DNA of 64,000 bases from Aquimarina megaterium XH134 (lineage in GTDB: Bacteria; Bacteroidota; Bacteroidia; Flavobacteriales; Flavobacteriaceae). The notes below the pieces were generated by a model. The model had not been told where the DNA came from and searched no databases. It saw nothing but the letters and a program-made list of their open reading frames with translations. Below are positions 52,043 to 59,961 of this stretch, piece by piece; within the stretch, counting starts at the first letter, position 1, and every line of letters starts with the position of its first letter. The DNA lies in assembly GCF_000520975.1 (NCBI RefSeq), contig NZ_JACB01000032.1, positions 62,001 through 126,000 on the forward strand. The letters run 5' to 3'. The position numbers and the translations under genes were made by a program.

Positions 52043-53317
52043 ATGAATATCAAAAAAAACATAGGTGATAAACTAGTAGCGAAGATTTCTACAATTTTAA
52101 TATGTGGGGTTGTATTTTTCTTGATATATGTTGTGTGTTATAAGATGCTAAGTACAGGTTTTGATACAAGACATATGTTTGCAATGCTGATAGTATTAAA
52201 CATAGTATTGCTCATTACAGTATTTGTTTTTTTCTTTTCGAGTATAGTCCTGAAGAATTTCTCTAATTTCTATTTTAAGATCCCTCTTCTTTTTAATAAA
52301 GTATTTGAAGTAGGGTATGATGGTATTTTTACTACTACAGAAGAACTAACACCAAAGTTTGATCAGACGAAGGCCAAGAAAGATGTGATTCGAAGTTTAG
52401 TATCAAATTTTAGTACTCATAATCTGTATCAGATTTTTTCTAAAAAAGACCAGATACAACATCAAAACGCATCAAATGAAACCATAGAAATACTAACCTA
52501 TTTTGCATCATCGCTGTTCGAAAAAAACAAACTTGAAGAGGTATTGTGGGATATTGTAGAGAATTGTATTTCGAAACTTAAACTAGAGGACTGTGTAATC
52601 TACATGTTGGATACCCAAAATAAAGTTTTGATACAAAAAGCAGCATTTGGCCATAAAAATAATGGAGAAAGAAAAGTCATAAGCCCTATCCAAATTCCAT
52701 TAGGTAAAGGAATTGTTGGTAGAGTAGCTCAATCAGGAACATTTGAGTATGTGCCCGATTTGACCAATGATCCTGGATATATCATAGATGATGATCGTAG
52801 AATGTCTGAATTGTCTGTTCCTATTTTAATAGATGATGAGGTAGTAGGTGTTCTGGATTCTGAGCATTCTCAAAAAGATTTTTTCAATAAAGATCATGTG
52901 TTCTTATTTCAGTTAATTGCTAAACTAACCGGAAAAAAACTAAAACAAATTCACACAAAAAGTGAATCTCATATTACCGATGATAATGTGTATTTTAAAG
53001 AGCTAGATTTTTTGATGAAAGAAGCCAAAATATATCGGGATCCAAATCTGGGGTTAGACAGTATGGCTAAAAAACTAAATATAAGTGGTAACTACCTGTC
53101 ACAATTGGTTAATAAATTGAGCGGGTATAATTTTACCGATTATATAAATAGATATAGAATAGAGGATGCAAAATTTAAATTAAGAAACCCTAATTTTATA
53201 AACTACACTATTATATCGATCGCTTTAGAGTCTGGGTTTAATTCGAAATCTACTTTTTATAGCGCTTTTAAAAAACGAACAGGCATTTCTCCAAAAGAAT
53301 ATAGAAAAACTTCCTAA
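52043..53317 (+). CDS. 2TM-GAF-AraC transcriptional regulator
   Basis: A 424-residue regulator starting at ATG 52043. Two membrane helices lie near the N terminus (ISTILICGVVFFLIYVVCY and MLIVLNIVLLITVFVFFF). A GAF domain (about 150-305; NCISKLKLEDCVIYMLD, GKGIVGRVAQSGTF, DDDRRMSELSVPI, VVGVLDSEH) and an AraC domain (about 325-420; ISGNYLSQLVNKLSG, FTDYINRYRIEDA, IALESGFNSKSTFYSAFKKRTG) follow. It is close to 41862-43565 but lacks five of its membrane segments. Repeat R2 starts 3 bp after its stop, so regulator and proposed operator stay linked, as at the other locus. The GAF ligand is unknown. Confidence 0.9.
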   Translation: MNIKKNIGDKLVAKISTILICGVVFFLIYVVCYKMLSTGFDTRHMFAMLIVLNIVLLITVFVFFFSSIVLKNFSNFYFKIPLLFNKVFEVGYDGIFTTTEELTPKFDQTKAKKDVIRSLVSNFSTHNLYQIFSKKDQIQHQNASNETIEILTYFASSLFEKNKLEEVLWDIVENCISKLKLEDCVIYMLDTQNKVLIQKAAFGHKNNGERKVISPIQIPLGKGIVGRVAQSGTFEYVPDLTNDPGYIIDDDRRMSELSVPILIDDEVVGVLDSEHSQKDFFNKDHVFLFQLIAKLTGKKLKQIHTKSESHITDDNVYFKELDFLMKEAKIYRDPNLGLDSMAKKLNISGNYLSQLVNKLSGYNFTDYINRYRIEDAKFKLRNPNFINYTIISIALESGFNSKSTFYSAFKKRTGISPKEYRKTS

Positions 53318-53320
53318 AAA

Positions 53321-53383
53321 CGTCCGGATTCTTTGAAATTCAAACTTTCTGGACATTCGTACACTTCACCCTAATTAATTTTA
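53321..53383 (+). promoter_or_regulatory. R2: 35-bp nested palindrome plus -7-like element
   Basis: The palindrome is 53321-53355, with outer arms GTCC and GGAC and centre TTTGAAATTCAAA. After 20 bp comes TAATTTTA (53376-53383), a weak TAnnTTTG match. It precedes the lipoprotein gene at 53505. The leader beyond it contains GTACTACACTAGTAC, a small hairpin. Confidence 0.75.
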
Positions 53384-53504
53384 TCATCTAAGTACTACAC
53401 TAGTACAAACCAGGTATTTGTTTTTAGCTTAAGCAGTTTGTTGCTCTATAGTAGGCTAAGAATAAGGATAGATTTTTATAAACAAACCATAAAAACATAA
53501 ACAA

Positions 53505-55127
53505 ATGAAAAAGAAAGAGTTTTTATATCGTTTAATCATCTTTTGCGTGTTGATTGTAGGATGCAAAGATGATGATGACAGAGTTATACCTCCTGTATCA
53601 GTCGAGAATCAGGTGCCAGGAGATTTTACCATACAGGTTAACCAGATAACTGATAATAGCGCACTATTAGAATGGACTCTCGCAGTTGATCCAGATGATG
53701 ATGATGTATCGTATACTATTTTTTTGGGAGAGAATTCCATACAATCAGATGTACAAGCCGCAGAATTTTTGTTAGAAGGACTTGATGCCCAAACCACTTA
53801 CAATGGGAAAGTAGTAGCTTCTGATGGAAAAGGAGGAACATCAGAAAACACATTTGCCTTTGATACAGAAGACGGAGTAGTAATTAGCGAAGAAGTATCA
53901 ATAGCATGGGAAAAATCTTATGGAGGTTCTGAGATTGATGTTGCTAATGCGCTGCAACTAACAGTAGATGGAGGCTATATTGTTGCGGGTACTGCAAATT
54001 CTGATGATGGAGATGTAGGTGGTAATAACGATGCAGATGGATATATAGGAGGAGATTATTGGGTAATTAAACTAAGTAGTTCGGGTGATTTGATATGGGA
54101 AACAAACCTGGGAGGATCTAGTGATGATTCAGGAAGAAGTATACAACAAACATCAGATGGCGGATTTATAGTGGCAGGAGCAACCGATTCTAATGATCAG
54201 GATATTAGTGGTAATACTTCTTCTTCTGATTATTGGATTGTAAAACTGGATGAATTCGGAAATTTGATTTGGGAGGTGAGCTATGGTGGAAGCGGAAATG
54301 ATGGAGCAAGAAGCATCCAACAAACATCAGATGGAGGTTATGTTGTGGTTGGCTCTGCAGGTTTTTCAAGTGGGGATATTGGAGGAAATTATGGAGGTTT
54401 AGATTATTGGGTAATAAAACTAGATACTATGGGAGCTTTAGTATGGGAAACAAATCTTGGAGGTTCTGGATTTGATATTCCGGAATCGGTTGAGCAAACT
54501 ATTGATGGAGGTTATATTGTTGGAGGATATTCAGAATCCTCAAATGGTAATGTAGGAGGAAATTATGGAGGAAAAGATTATTGGATTGTAAAATTGGATG
54601 CTTTAGGAAATCTGGTTTGGGAAACAAACCTTGGAGGAACACTGGATGATTATGCATATGATGTTCATCAAACAACAGATCAGGGCTATATCGTAGCTGG
54701 ATATTCAGAATCCTTAGATTTTGATGTAAGCAGTAATAATGGAAAAAAAGATTGCTGGATTGTAAAATTAAATACCTCGGGAGAATTGATATGGGAGGTT
54801 AACATTGGTAGTTCAGAGAGTGATGTTGCCCGCTCTATTCAACAAACTACAGATGGAGGATATGTCTTTGCTGGTAACTCGGGAGCAAGTGACTTTGATG
54901 CAAGTGTTAATAACGGAGGATATGCAGATTTTTGGGCGGTAAAACTAAATCCTCTTGGTGAATTGTCATGGGAAATTAGCTTTGGTGGTCCAGAACCTGA
55001 TTACGCAAATTCGATTCAACAAACCAATAATGGTTACATCGTAGCCGGTTATGTTTATGCTCCGGGAGGAGATATTAGTGGTGCTGGCAAAGGTAAGTGG
55101 GATTGCTGGGTAGTAAAACTAGAATAA
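53505..55127 (+). CDS. Lipoprotein with FN3-like domain and propeller-like repeats
   Basis: A 540-residue lipoprotein (lipobox LIVGC, Cys21). Residues about 35-128 form an FN3-like domain (GDFTIQVNQITDNSALLEW, then LDAQTTYNGKVVASD). The rest is seven or so repeats of about 55 residues of the form W-E-x-x-x-GGS-x-x-D-x-x-x-S-x-QQT-x-DGGY-x-x-x-G-x-S, followed by DYWIVKLD. The repeats match the type at 17823-19187. A surface beta-propeller with calcium-rich Asp loops is likely; no enzyme motif is evident. It lies downstream of R2 with a leader of about 115 nt and is followed by a strong terminator, so it is a single-gene unit. Confidence 0.83.
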   Translation: MKKKEFLYRLIIFCVLIVGCKDDDDRVIPPVSVENQVPGDFTIQVNQITDNSALLEWTLAVDPDDDDVSYTIFLGENSIQSDVQAAEFLLEGLDAQTTYNGKVVASDGKGGTSENTFAFDTEDGVVISEEVSIAWEKSYGGSEIDVANALQLTVDGGYIVAGTANSDDGDVGGNNDADGYIGGDYWVIKLSSSGDLIWETNLGGSSDDSGRSIQQTSDGGFIVAGATDSNDQDISGNTSSSDYWIVKLDEFGNLIWEVSYGGSGNDGARSIQQTSDGGYVVVGSAGFSSGDIGGNYGGLDYWVIKLDTMGALVWETNLGGSGFDIPESVEQTIDGGYIVGGYSESSNGNVGGNYGGKDYWIVKLDALGNLVWETNLGGTLDDYAYDVHQTTDQGYIVAGYSESLDFDVSSNNGKKDCWIVKLNTSGELIWEVNIGSSESDVARSIQQTTDGGYVFAGNSGASDFDASVNNGGYADFWAVKLNPLGELSWEISFGGPEPDYANSIQQTNNGYIVAGYVYAPGGDISGAGKGKWDCWVVKLE

Positions 55128-55192
55128 CCTCCTGTATACGATAAAAATAGTTTGTAATGATTAGGTTTTTTTGTCCATGCTTTTCATTACCC

Positions 55193-55239
55193 GGATCCTC
55201 ATTACCTAACCTAACAAGATAATGGGGATCCTTTTTTTT
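55193..55239 (+). terminator. Intrinsic terminator after 53505-55127
   Basis: GGATCCTCATTA pairs with TAATGGGGATCC (one G-T pair) and is followed by eight T. The R3 promoter begins 29 bp later. Confidence 0.88.
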
Positions 55240-55267
55240 CTAACCTACAGGTAAACCCCTTAAAAAA

Positions 55268-55330
55268 TGTCCGAATTCTTTGAAATTCAAACTTTTCGGA
55301 TACTTCAAACTGTGACTGTAGTTAGGTTTG
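55268..55330 (+). promoter_or_regulatory. R3: 35-bp nested palindrome plus -7 box
   Basis: The palindrome is 55268-55302, with arms TGTCCGAA and TTCGGATA around TTTGAAATTCAAA. After exactly 20 bp comes TAGGTTTG (55323-55330), a full -7 match. It shares the preceding bases TAAACCCCTTAAAAA with R4. It precedes the lipoprotein gene at 55429. Confidence 0.82.
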
Positions 55331-55428
55331 TGGCATTAGCTTTTTATCATAATAGAAAAACAATAATAGATTTCATAAAGGCCATTGTGAGATACATATT
55401 TGGCTATTAATTAACGTAAAAATGAGAG

Positions 55429-56226
55429 ATGAAAAGGATGAAAATAATTCAATATGTAAGTGTAATTTTTTTTGTTATACTAATTTCATGTAGTAAGGAT
55501 GATAATGTTCTAAATTCTAATTCTGAACCAGATCCTATTACAAATCCAGAAAAAAGAATTTTTGATGACTTTGAAGGTACTGGTCCTCTAGTAGATTATA
55601 TAACAAACAATGCTACAGTATTGCCAAATGTAAGTAGGGTTTCAGGTAGATATCATGCAGTTTTAGACGATAATACGAATAATCAGACCTTACATTTTAA
55701 CGAAGAGCAAGGGCGATTAGATGCTAAATTAGTTACGTTTCCTTTTGAGTTTATTGCAAGAAATATTGGTATTGGCACTACTGCCAATTCTCAAACAGGA
55801 CCAGCTCATAGTGATACTCAATACAACTTTTCGGGGATTCAAGTACATGTAGAAGATTTTAGCTCTATAAACTCTTCTCATGTGGTTATAGGTCACAGAG
55901 GAACAAGAAGATTTACTATAGAAGGTAAAAACACGGTAAATGGTATTTCTTCTGTAGACGACATAGGTATAGATATGGCTCCTTTGGGACGAGCAGATAT
56001 CCGTATTGTTGGAGATGAAAATTATGAACTTACTTTTTATTGGCAACAACCAAATTTAACAAGCAATAGTACTTCAGATGAATGGATACTTTATAATGGT
56101 ACGGGTAAATTACCAGGAACCGCCCCTTCATACGATAGTAAAGTTTATATAGGGCTTATTACATATGCTTTTGGTAACGCAGGTATTCCGTTTGTAGGGA
56201 CTTGTGACGCTATTGAGATAAAATAA
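55429..56226 (+). CDS. Lipoprotein, unrecognised beta-rich domain
   Basis: A 265-residue lipoprotein (lipobox LISC, Cys21) with an Asn/Pro-rich linker. The mature domain starts KRIFDDFEGTGPLVDYITNN and continues with many beta strands (RYHAVLDDNTNNQTLHF, FTIEGKNTVNG, YELTFYWQQPN) to FVGTCDAIEIK. The D-F-E-G opening and the closing aromatic-rich strands suggest a jelly-roll or lectin-like fold seen in carbohydrate-binding and laminin-G-like modules, but I cannot name a family. It lies under R3, first of a run of close genes (the kelch gene is 23 bp downstream). Confidence 0.72.
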   Translation: MKRMKIIQYVSVIFFVILISCSKDDNVLNSNSEPDPITNPEKRIFDDFEGTGPLVDYITNNATVLPNVSRVSGRYHAVLDDNTNNQTLHFNEEQGRLDAKLVTFPFEFIARNIGIGTTANSQTGPAHSDTQYNFSGIQVHVEDFSSINSSHVVIGHRGTRRFTIEGKNTVNGISSVDDIGIDMAPLGRADIRIVGDENYELTFYWQQPNLTSNSTSDEWILYNGTGKLPGTAPSYDSKVYIGLITYAFGNAGIPFVGTCDAIEIK

Positions 56227-56249
56227 ATAGTAACAATAAATAAATTACA

Positions 56250-57263
56250 ATGAAAACACAGATATATATAATACTACTAGCATTTGTATCTACGATCTTT
56301 TTATCATGTGATACTGAAGAAATCCAGATAGAAAACTTTGAAAAAAGTAATGCCAAATCTTTTATGACCAAAGCAATTAGTTTACATCCTAAGAAGATTC
56401 TTAAAGAAACGCCTTTTGGCGGTAGAGCAAATCATACCTCACTTGTATTTGACAATAAAATGTGGGTAATAGCGGGTAATGGTCCAGGAATATACTATAA
56501 CGATGCATGGTATAGTAAAGATGGAACTACCTGGATGGCAGCCACAAAAAAGGCTTCTTTTTCAGCAAGAACAGGTCATGCTGCAACTGTCTCTCAAGGT
56601 AAAATGTGGATAACAGGTGGTAGGCTTGTTAATGAAATGAATGATGTTTGGTATAGTGCAGATGGGGAGACCTGGAAAGAAGCTACAAACAATGCTTCTT
56701 TTTCACCAAGATCAGGACATACGATGGTCGATTTACAAGGAAGAATGTTTGTAATTGGTGGTCATGAAAATGGAGTCGAAAAAGGTGATATTTGGGTAAG
56801 TAGCGATGGAGTTAAATGGAATTTAGTTTCTAACCTCGCACCTTTTGGAGCAAGAAGAGATCATGCCTCTGTAGTGTATGATAATAAAATATGGGTTATA
56901 GGCGGTTATGATATCAATAATAACTTTTTAAACGATGTATGGTATTCCCCAAATGGTTTTCAATGGTTTCTTGCTACCCCAGATGCAGATTTTTTACCCA
57001 GAAGAAATCATACAGTAACAGTAGATAAAAAGGGAATGTGGTTAACTGCCGGAACAAGAAATAACGACTTCGAGTATTTTAATGATTTCTGGTATAGTAC
57101 CAATGGTATAGATTGGAAAAAAACTTATTTAACTAAAAAATTTCAAGAAAGAACGGAGCATACATCTGTGTATTTTGACAAGAAATTGTGGATCATTAAT
57201 GGGTATGCGTTGGATAACGGAAGTCCAGATGATTTTTATGACGATATCTGGTCTTTTGAATAA
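56250..57263 (+). CDS. Kelch-repeat lipoprotein
   Basis: A 337-residue lipoprotein (lipobox FLSC, Cys20). Five to six kelch-type repeats are visible, each of about 46-50 residues, with R-x-x-H-x-x-x-x-x-x-x-x-x-W-V-I-x-GG then N-D-x-W-Y-S-x-D-G-x-x-W (for example NDAWYSKDGTTWMAAT, NDVWYSADGETWKEAT, NDVWYSPNGFQWFLAT). They should fold as a beta-propeller at the surface. It follows the lipoprotein at 55429 by 23 bp and is probably co-transcribed from R3. Binding partner unknown. Confidence 0.85.
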   Translation: MKTQIYIILLAFVSTIFLSCDTEEIQIENFEKSNAKSFMTKAISLHPKKILKETPFGGRANHTSLVFDNKMWVIAGNGPGIYYNDAWYSKDGTTWMAATKKASFSARTGHAATVSQGKMWITGGRLVNEMNDVWYSADGETWKEATNNASFSPRSGHTMVDLQGRMFVIGGHENGVEKGDIWVSSDGVKWNLVSNLAPFGARRDHASVVYDNKIWVIGGYDINNNFLNDVWYSPNGFQWFLATPDADFLPRRNHTVTVDKKGMWLTAGTRNNDFEYFNDFWYSTNGIDWKKTYLTKKFQERTEHTSVYFDKKLWIINGYALDNGSPDDFYDDIWSFE

Positions 57264-57376
57264 TAACAATGACATTTCTGATACACGTGACTATTCTAAC
57301 TATTGAATTTTACATCCAATTTTTAAGCAATGGTATGTGTCAACGTTTGAGATTACTTAAATAAAAACAATAAATA

Positions 57377-57982
57377 ATGAAAAAATTAATTCTAATTCTG
57401 CTAATAAGCACTGTTCCTATGTTTGGGCAGCAACAAAATAATACAATAAGTGTAATAGGAGAATGTTCTAAAAAAGTTGATATCGAAAAATATATTATTA
57501 ATGTCGAATTCAGAGAAGTTATGGCAGATGGATATCAAAATATTGAATCCAAAAGTATATCACAACTTAAAGAGGATTATAAGAACAAATTGAACACTAT
57601 AGGTGTGGATTTTGAAAAGTTTAAGGAAAATGTTTTATACAAAATTACCTCTACGGGTTATGGAGCACAGGCCTATTATTTTTATGTTACAAAATCCCTT
57701 GATGAAGTAAAAAAAATACATGCTCAAAAAATGAAAGGAGTAACAATCACTTGGGTGGATGTTATTGCCAAAGAAAAGACCAATGAAGAAATGATGATAT
57801 TAAATAAAAAAGCTATCCAGGATGCTAGAGGTAAAGCCACTCGAATTGCAGGTAGTATCAATAAAAAGGTAGGGAGTATACAAAGCATAAAAGATACCAA
57901 TTATAAGCAACAATATTATAATGTGAACAAATCACAAGAACTACAAAAGCATTACATAACAGTAACCTTTGTTTTAGAATAG
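57377..57982 (+). CDS. SIMPL (DUF541) family secreted protein
   Basis: A 201-residue protein with signal peptide (MKKLILILLISTVPMFGQ). The mature part opens ISVIGECSKKVDIEKYIINVEF, a SIMPL-type start, and continues with VLYKITSTGYGAQAYYFYVTKSLDEV, then KKAIQDARGKATRIAGSINKKVGSI, the conserved A-x-x-KA helix of the family. SIMPL/DUF541 proteins form periplasmic assemblies of unclear role, and some protect against oxidative stress. It lies 113 bp after the kelch gene; co-transcription is possible. Confidence 0.82.
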   Translation: MKKLILILLISTVPMFGQQQNNTISVIGECSKKVDIEKYIINVEFREVMADGYQNIESKSISQLKEDYKNKLNTIGVDFEKFKENVLYKITSTGYGAQAYYFYVTKSLDEVKKIHAQKMKGVTITWVDVIAKEKTNEEMMILNKKAIQDARGKATRIAGSINKKVGSIQSIKDTNYKQQYYNVNKSQELQKHYITVTFVLE

Positions 57983-58075
57983 ATTTTTGAGAATCAAATA
58001 AAACGGTAGAGGTATCTCTAAAAAACGAAACGAAAAATGATTAACTTTAAGCTAAAATTAAGTAAGTAATGAAAT

Positions 58076-58107
58076 GAATGTCAATAATAGTACTATTATT
58101 GACATTC
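58076..58107. repeat. 32-bp perfect palindrome
   Basis: Arms GAATGTCAATAATAGT and ACTATTATTGACATTC match with no mismatch and no spacer. It covers the start of the 22-codon frame at 58078. No clear T run follows, so it is either an operator or a terminator with a poor tail. Confidence 0.65.
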
Positions 58108-58146
58108 TTATTTGGTTGTAAATCAAAAGCTAAAGTAAGAGAGTGA
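58078..58146 (+). CDS. Tiny lipoprotein-like peptide (possible remnant)
   Basis: A 22-codon frame encodes MSIIVLLLTFLFGCKSK plus five residues: a compact lipoprotein signal with lipobox LFGC and only nine residues including Cys after cleavage. Such sizes occur in entericidin or lysis-peptide lipoproteins, but a truncated larger gene is equally possible. Its start lies inside the palindrome. Confidence 0.35.
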   Translation: MSIIVLLLTFLFGCKSKAKVRE

Positions 58147-58171
58147 ATACAAATTAAATTTAGAAATAGAA

Positions 58172-58771
58172 ATGTACCATATATTGACAAAAGCGATAGT
58201 AATTTTTGCTCTTCTTTTTTTTAGTACGAGTTATGCACAAAAAAAAGAAGCAAATACACCATTATATTCATCAGACACCCTTAGGGTGGGATATACATAT
58301 TGGTGGCCACAATCTGGGCCTTTTATTGGTAATTGTGGCGATACATATGCATTAGTTTTTTTAGGCACTATTCAACATATTGATGATCCGATTAAGAATG
58401 ATGATATGCTCTATACTTCTCAACGAGGGATTATTGATATCGATGAGGTATTAACCTCAAGAATCCTTAAGAAGAATAGATATGATAAACAAAAGTTCTT
58501 TGTTTCAGATTACTTCTATGAGCAAGATGTAAAAGAAGGAGATCGGGTATTGGTTTTTTGCTATGAATACGAAGATAATTATAGTATTCCGGGAGGAAAG
58601 TCGATGTTAAAAATAAAAGGAGATAATGATCCTATTTTACTATCCATTAAAAGATATATTCAGTCTAATCAAAATGCATTAGAACTAAAAAAGGATGTGG
58701 CTTTATGGAAAAACTATGGTTTAGAGGCAGAGGTAAAACAAGTTATAGCTTGTAAAGAAACGATGGATTAA
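58172..58771 (+). CDS. Secreted protein, unrecognised family
   Basis: A 199-residue protein with signal peptide (residues 1-22, ending TSYAQ). The mature part shows YTYWWPQSGPFIGNCGDTYALVFLG near the start, then GIIDIDEVLTSRILKKNRY, EGDRVLVFCYEYED and a helical C terminus (VALWKNYGLEAEVKQVIACK). The layout suggests a small beta-barrel or OB-type domain plus a helical tail; three cysteines are present. I do not recognise it. It precedes the RNA ligase by 15 bp, so the two are likely in one transcript, although one is exported and the other cytoplasmic. Confidence 0.7.
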   Translation: MYHILTKAIVIFALLFFSTSYAQKKEANTPLYSSDTLRVGYTYWWPQSGPFIGNCGDTYALVFLGTIQHIDDPIKNDDMLYTSQRGIIDIDEVLTSRILKKNRYDKQKFFVSDYFYEQDVKEGDRVLVFCYEYEDNYSIPGGKSMLKIKGDNDPILLSIKRYIQSNQNALELKKDVALWKNYGLEAEVKQVIACKETMD

Positions 58772-58786
58772 CATTTTTGGGATAGT

Positions 58787-59809
58787 ATGAAAGAATTTTC
58801 TGGATATGAGAAAATACCTAAAAACCTTAAAAATTTAGGGATCAATGATCATGATTTTCGCAAACTGGAAAAATTACAATGGGTTGTTACAGAAAAAATA
58901 CACGGAGCAAATTTTAGTTTTGTATATGAAAATGGACAACTAAAATTTGCTAAAAGAAAAGAGTATTTATCATGGAAGGATGATTTTTTTGGGTTTCAAA
59001 TGGTTGTACAGCGTATTGAAAATAATGTTCTTCAGCTTTTCGAGAGATTGAGTTTTGATATTAAAGGAGCTAAATATATTTTGTATGGAGAATTATTCGG
59101 CGGCGAATATCCTCATCCAAAAGTCACTTCAAATAAGCATGTACAAGCTATACAAACAGGAGTGTATTATACTCCAGAAATCGAATTTTGTGCTTTTGAC
59201 ATTGCCATAGAAAATAATGAAAAGTATTATGTGTCATATGAGATTGCAATGACATATTTTGAAAAACATGATATATTTTATGCAAGACCTTTGTTTGTTG
59301 GTAAGTTTAATGAAGCCTTAAATTTTGATACTCGAATCCAATCTACAATTCCTGAGGTGTTTCATCTTCCCAAATTAGAAAATAATTTGATAGAAGGGAT
59401 TGTGGTAAAACCCTATAATCAAAAAGGGGTAATTGAAAATCAAATCAGACCTGTTATTAAACTTAAAAATAAGGAGTTTGATGAAGAAAAGAAATTTCAC
59501 AAAGCTCAAAAATGGATGTTTACACCAAAGGTATCTTCAAATACAGAAGAGCTTGCCTTTTTAATAGATGAAATACGCAGTTATATTACCAAAAACAGGT
59601 TAGATAGTGTAGTATCCAAAATAGGAGCATTAGATAAAAATAATGAATCGCGATTAACAGCGATAGAAACCGAATTTTTACACGATGCCATTGCAGATTT
59701 TAATGAAGATCATGATCAGGTACTAGAAGAACTCAATGAAGTACAAAAAGAATGGATCAAAATTAGAATTAAGGTAGACATCAAAAGAGTAATGATTTCC
59801 CAGTTTTAA
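58787..59809 (+). CDS. RNA ligase, T4 Rnl2-type nucleotidyltransferase
   Basis: A 340-residue cytoplasmic ligase. Motif I is TEKIHGANFSF with the nucleophile Lys37, followed by LKFAKRKEYLSW (motif Ia region), YILYGELFGGEYPHP (motif III), FCAFDIAIE (IIIa), LIEGIVVKPYN (IV) and VIKLKNKEFDE (V). The order and spacing match the Rnl2 family, which seals 3'-OH/5'-phosphate nicks in RNA through AMP intermediates. A helical C-terminal domain (about 240-340) completes it. No Pnkp, Hen1 or RtcB partner genes are nearby, and it follows a secreted-protein gene, so the in vivo role is open. Confidence 0.88.
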   Translation: MKEFSGYEKIPKNLKNLGINDHDFRKLEKLQWVVTEKIHGANFSFVYENGQLKFAKRKEYLSWKDDFFGFQMVVQRIENNVLQLFERLSFDIKGAKYILYGELFGGEYPHPKVTSNKHVQAIQTGVYYTPEIEFCAFDIAIENNEKYYVSYEIAMTYFEKHDIFYARPLFVGKFNEALNFDTRIQSTIPEVFHLPKLENNLIEGIVVKPYNQKGVIENQIRPVIKLKNKEFDEEKKFHKAQKWMFTPKVSSNTEELAFLIDEIRSYITKNRLDSVVSKIGALDKNNESRLTAIETEFLHDAIADFNEDHDQVLEELNEVQKEWIKIRIKVDIKRVMISQF

Positions 59810-59871
59810 ATATATACAAAGATAATATATCAGTATTTGATACATAAAATAGAGTTAAACCCCTTAAAAAG

Positions 59872-59934
59872 TGTCCGAATTCTTTGAAATTCAAACTTTT
59901 CGGACAGTACATATTCTTACCCATACTAGGTTTG
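59872..59934 (+). promoter_or_regulatory. R4: 35-bp nested palindrome plus -7 box
   Basis: The palindrome is 59872-59906. Arms TGTCCGAA and TTCGGACA are perfect and the centre is TTTGAAATTCAAA. After exactly 20 bp comes TAGGTTTG (59927-59934). The lipoprotein gene starts at 59962, a leader of only about 20 nt. This is the cleanest copy. Confidence 0.85.
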
Positions 59935-59961
59935 TGCCATTAACTTTTAAAAATTATAAAA

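Noticed and set aside
57269..57364. 31-codon open frame after the kelch gene
   Set aside because: No signal, no motif and no promoter; likely chance.
43558..59934. The four palindromes as a CRISPR-like or mobile repeat array
   Set aside because: They are thousands of bases apart, in one orientation relative to genes and only in intergenic promoter positions.
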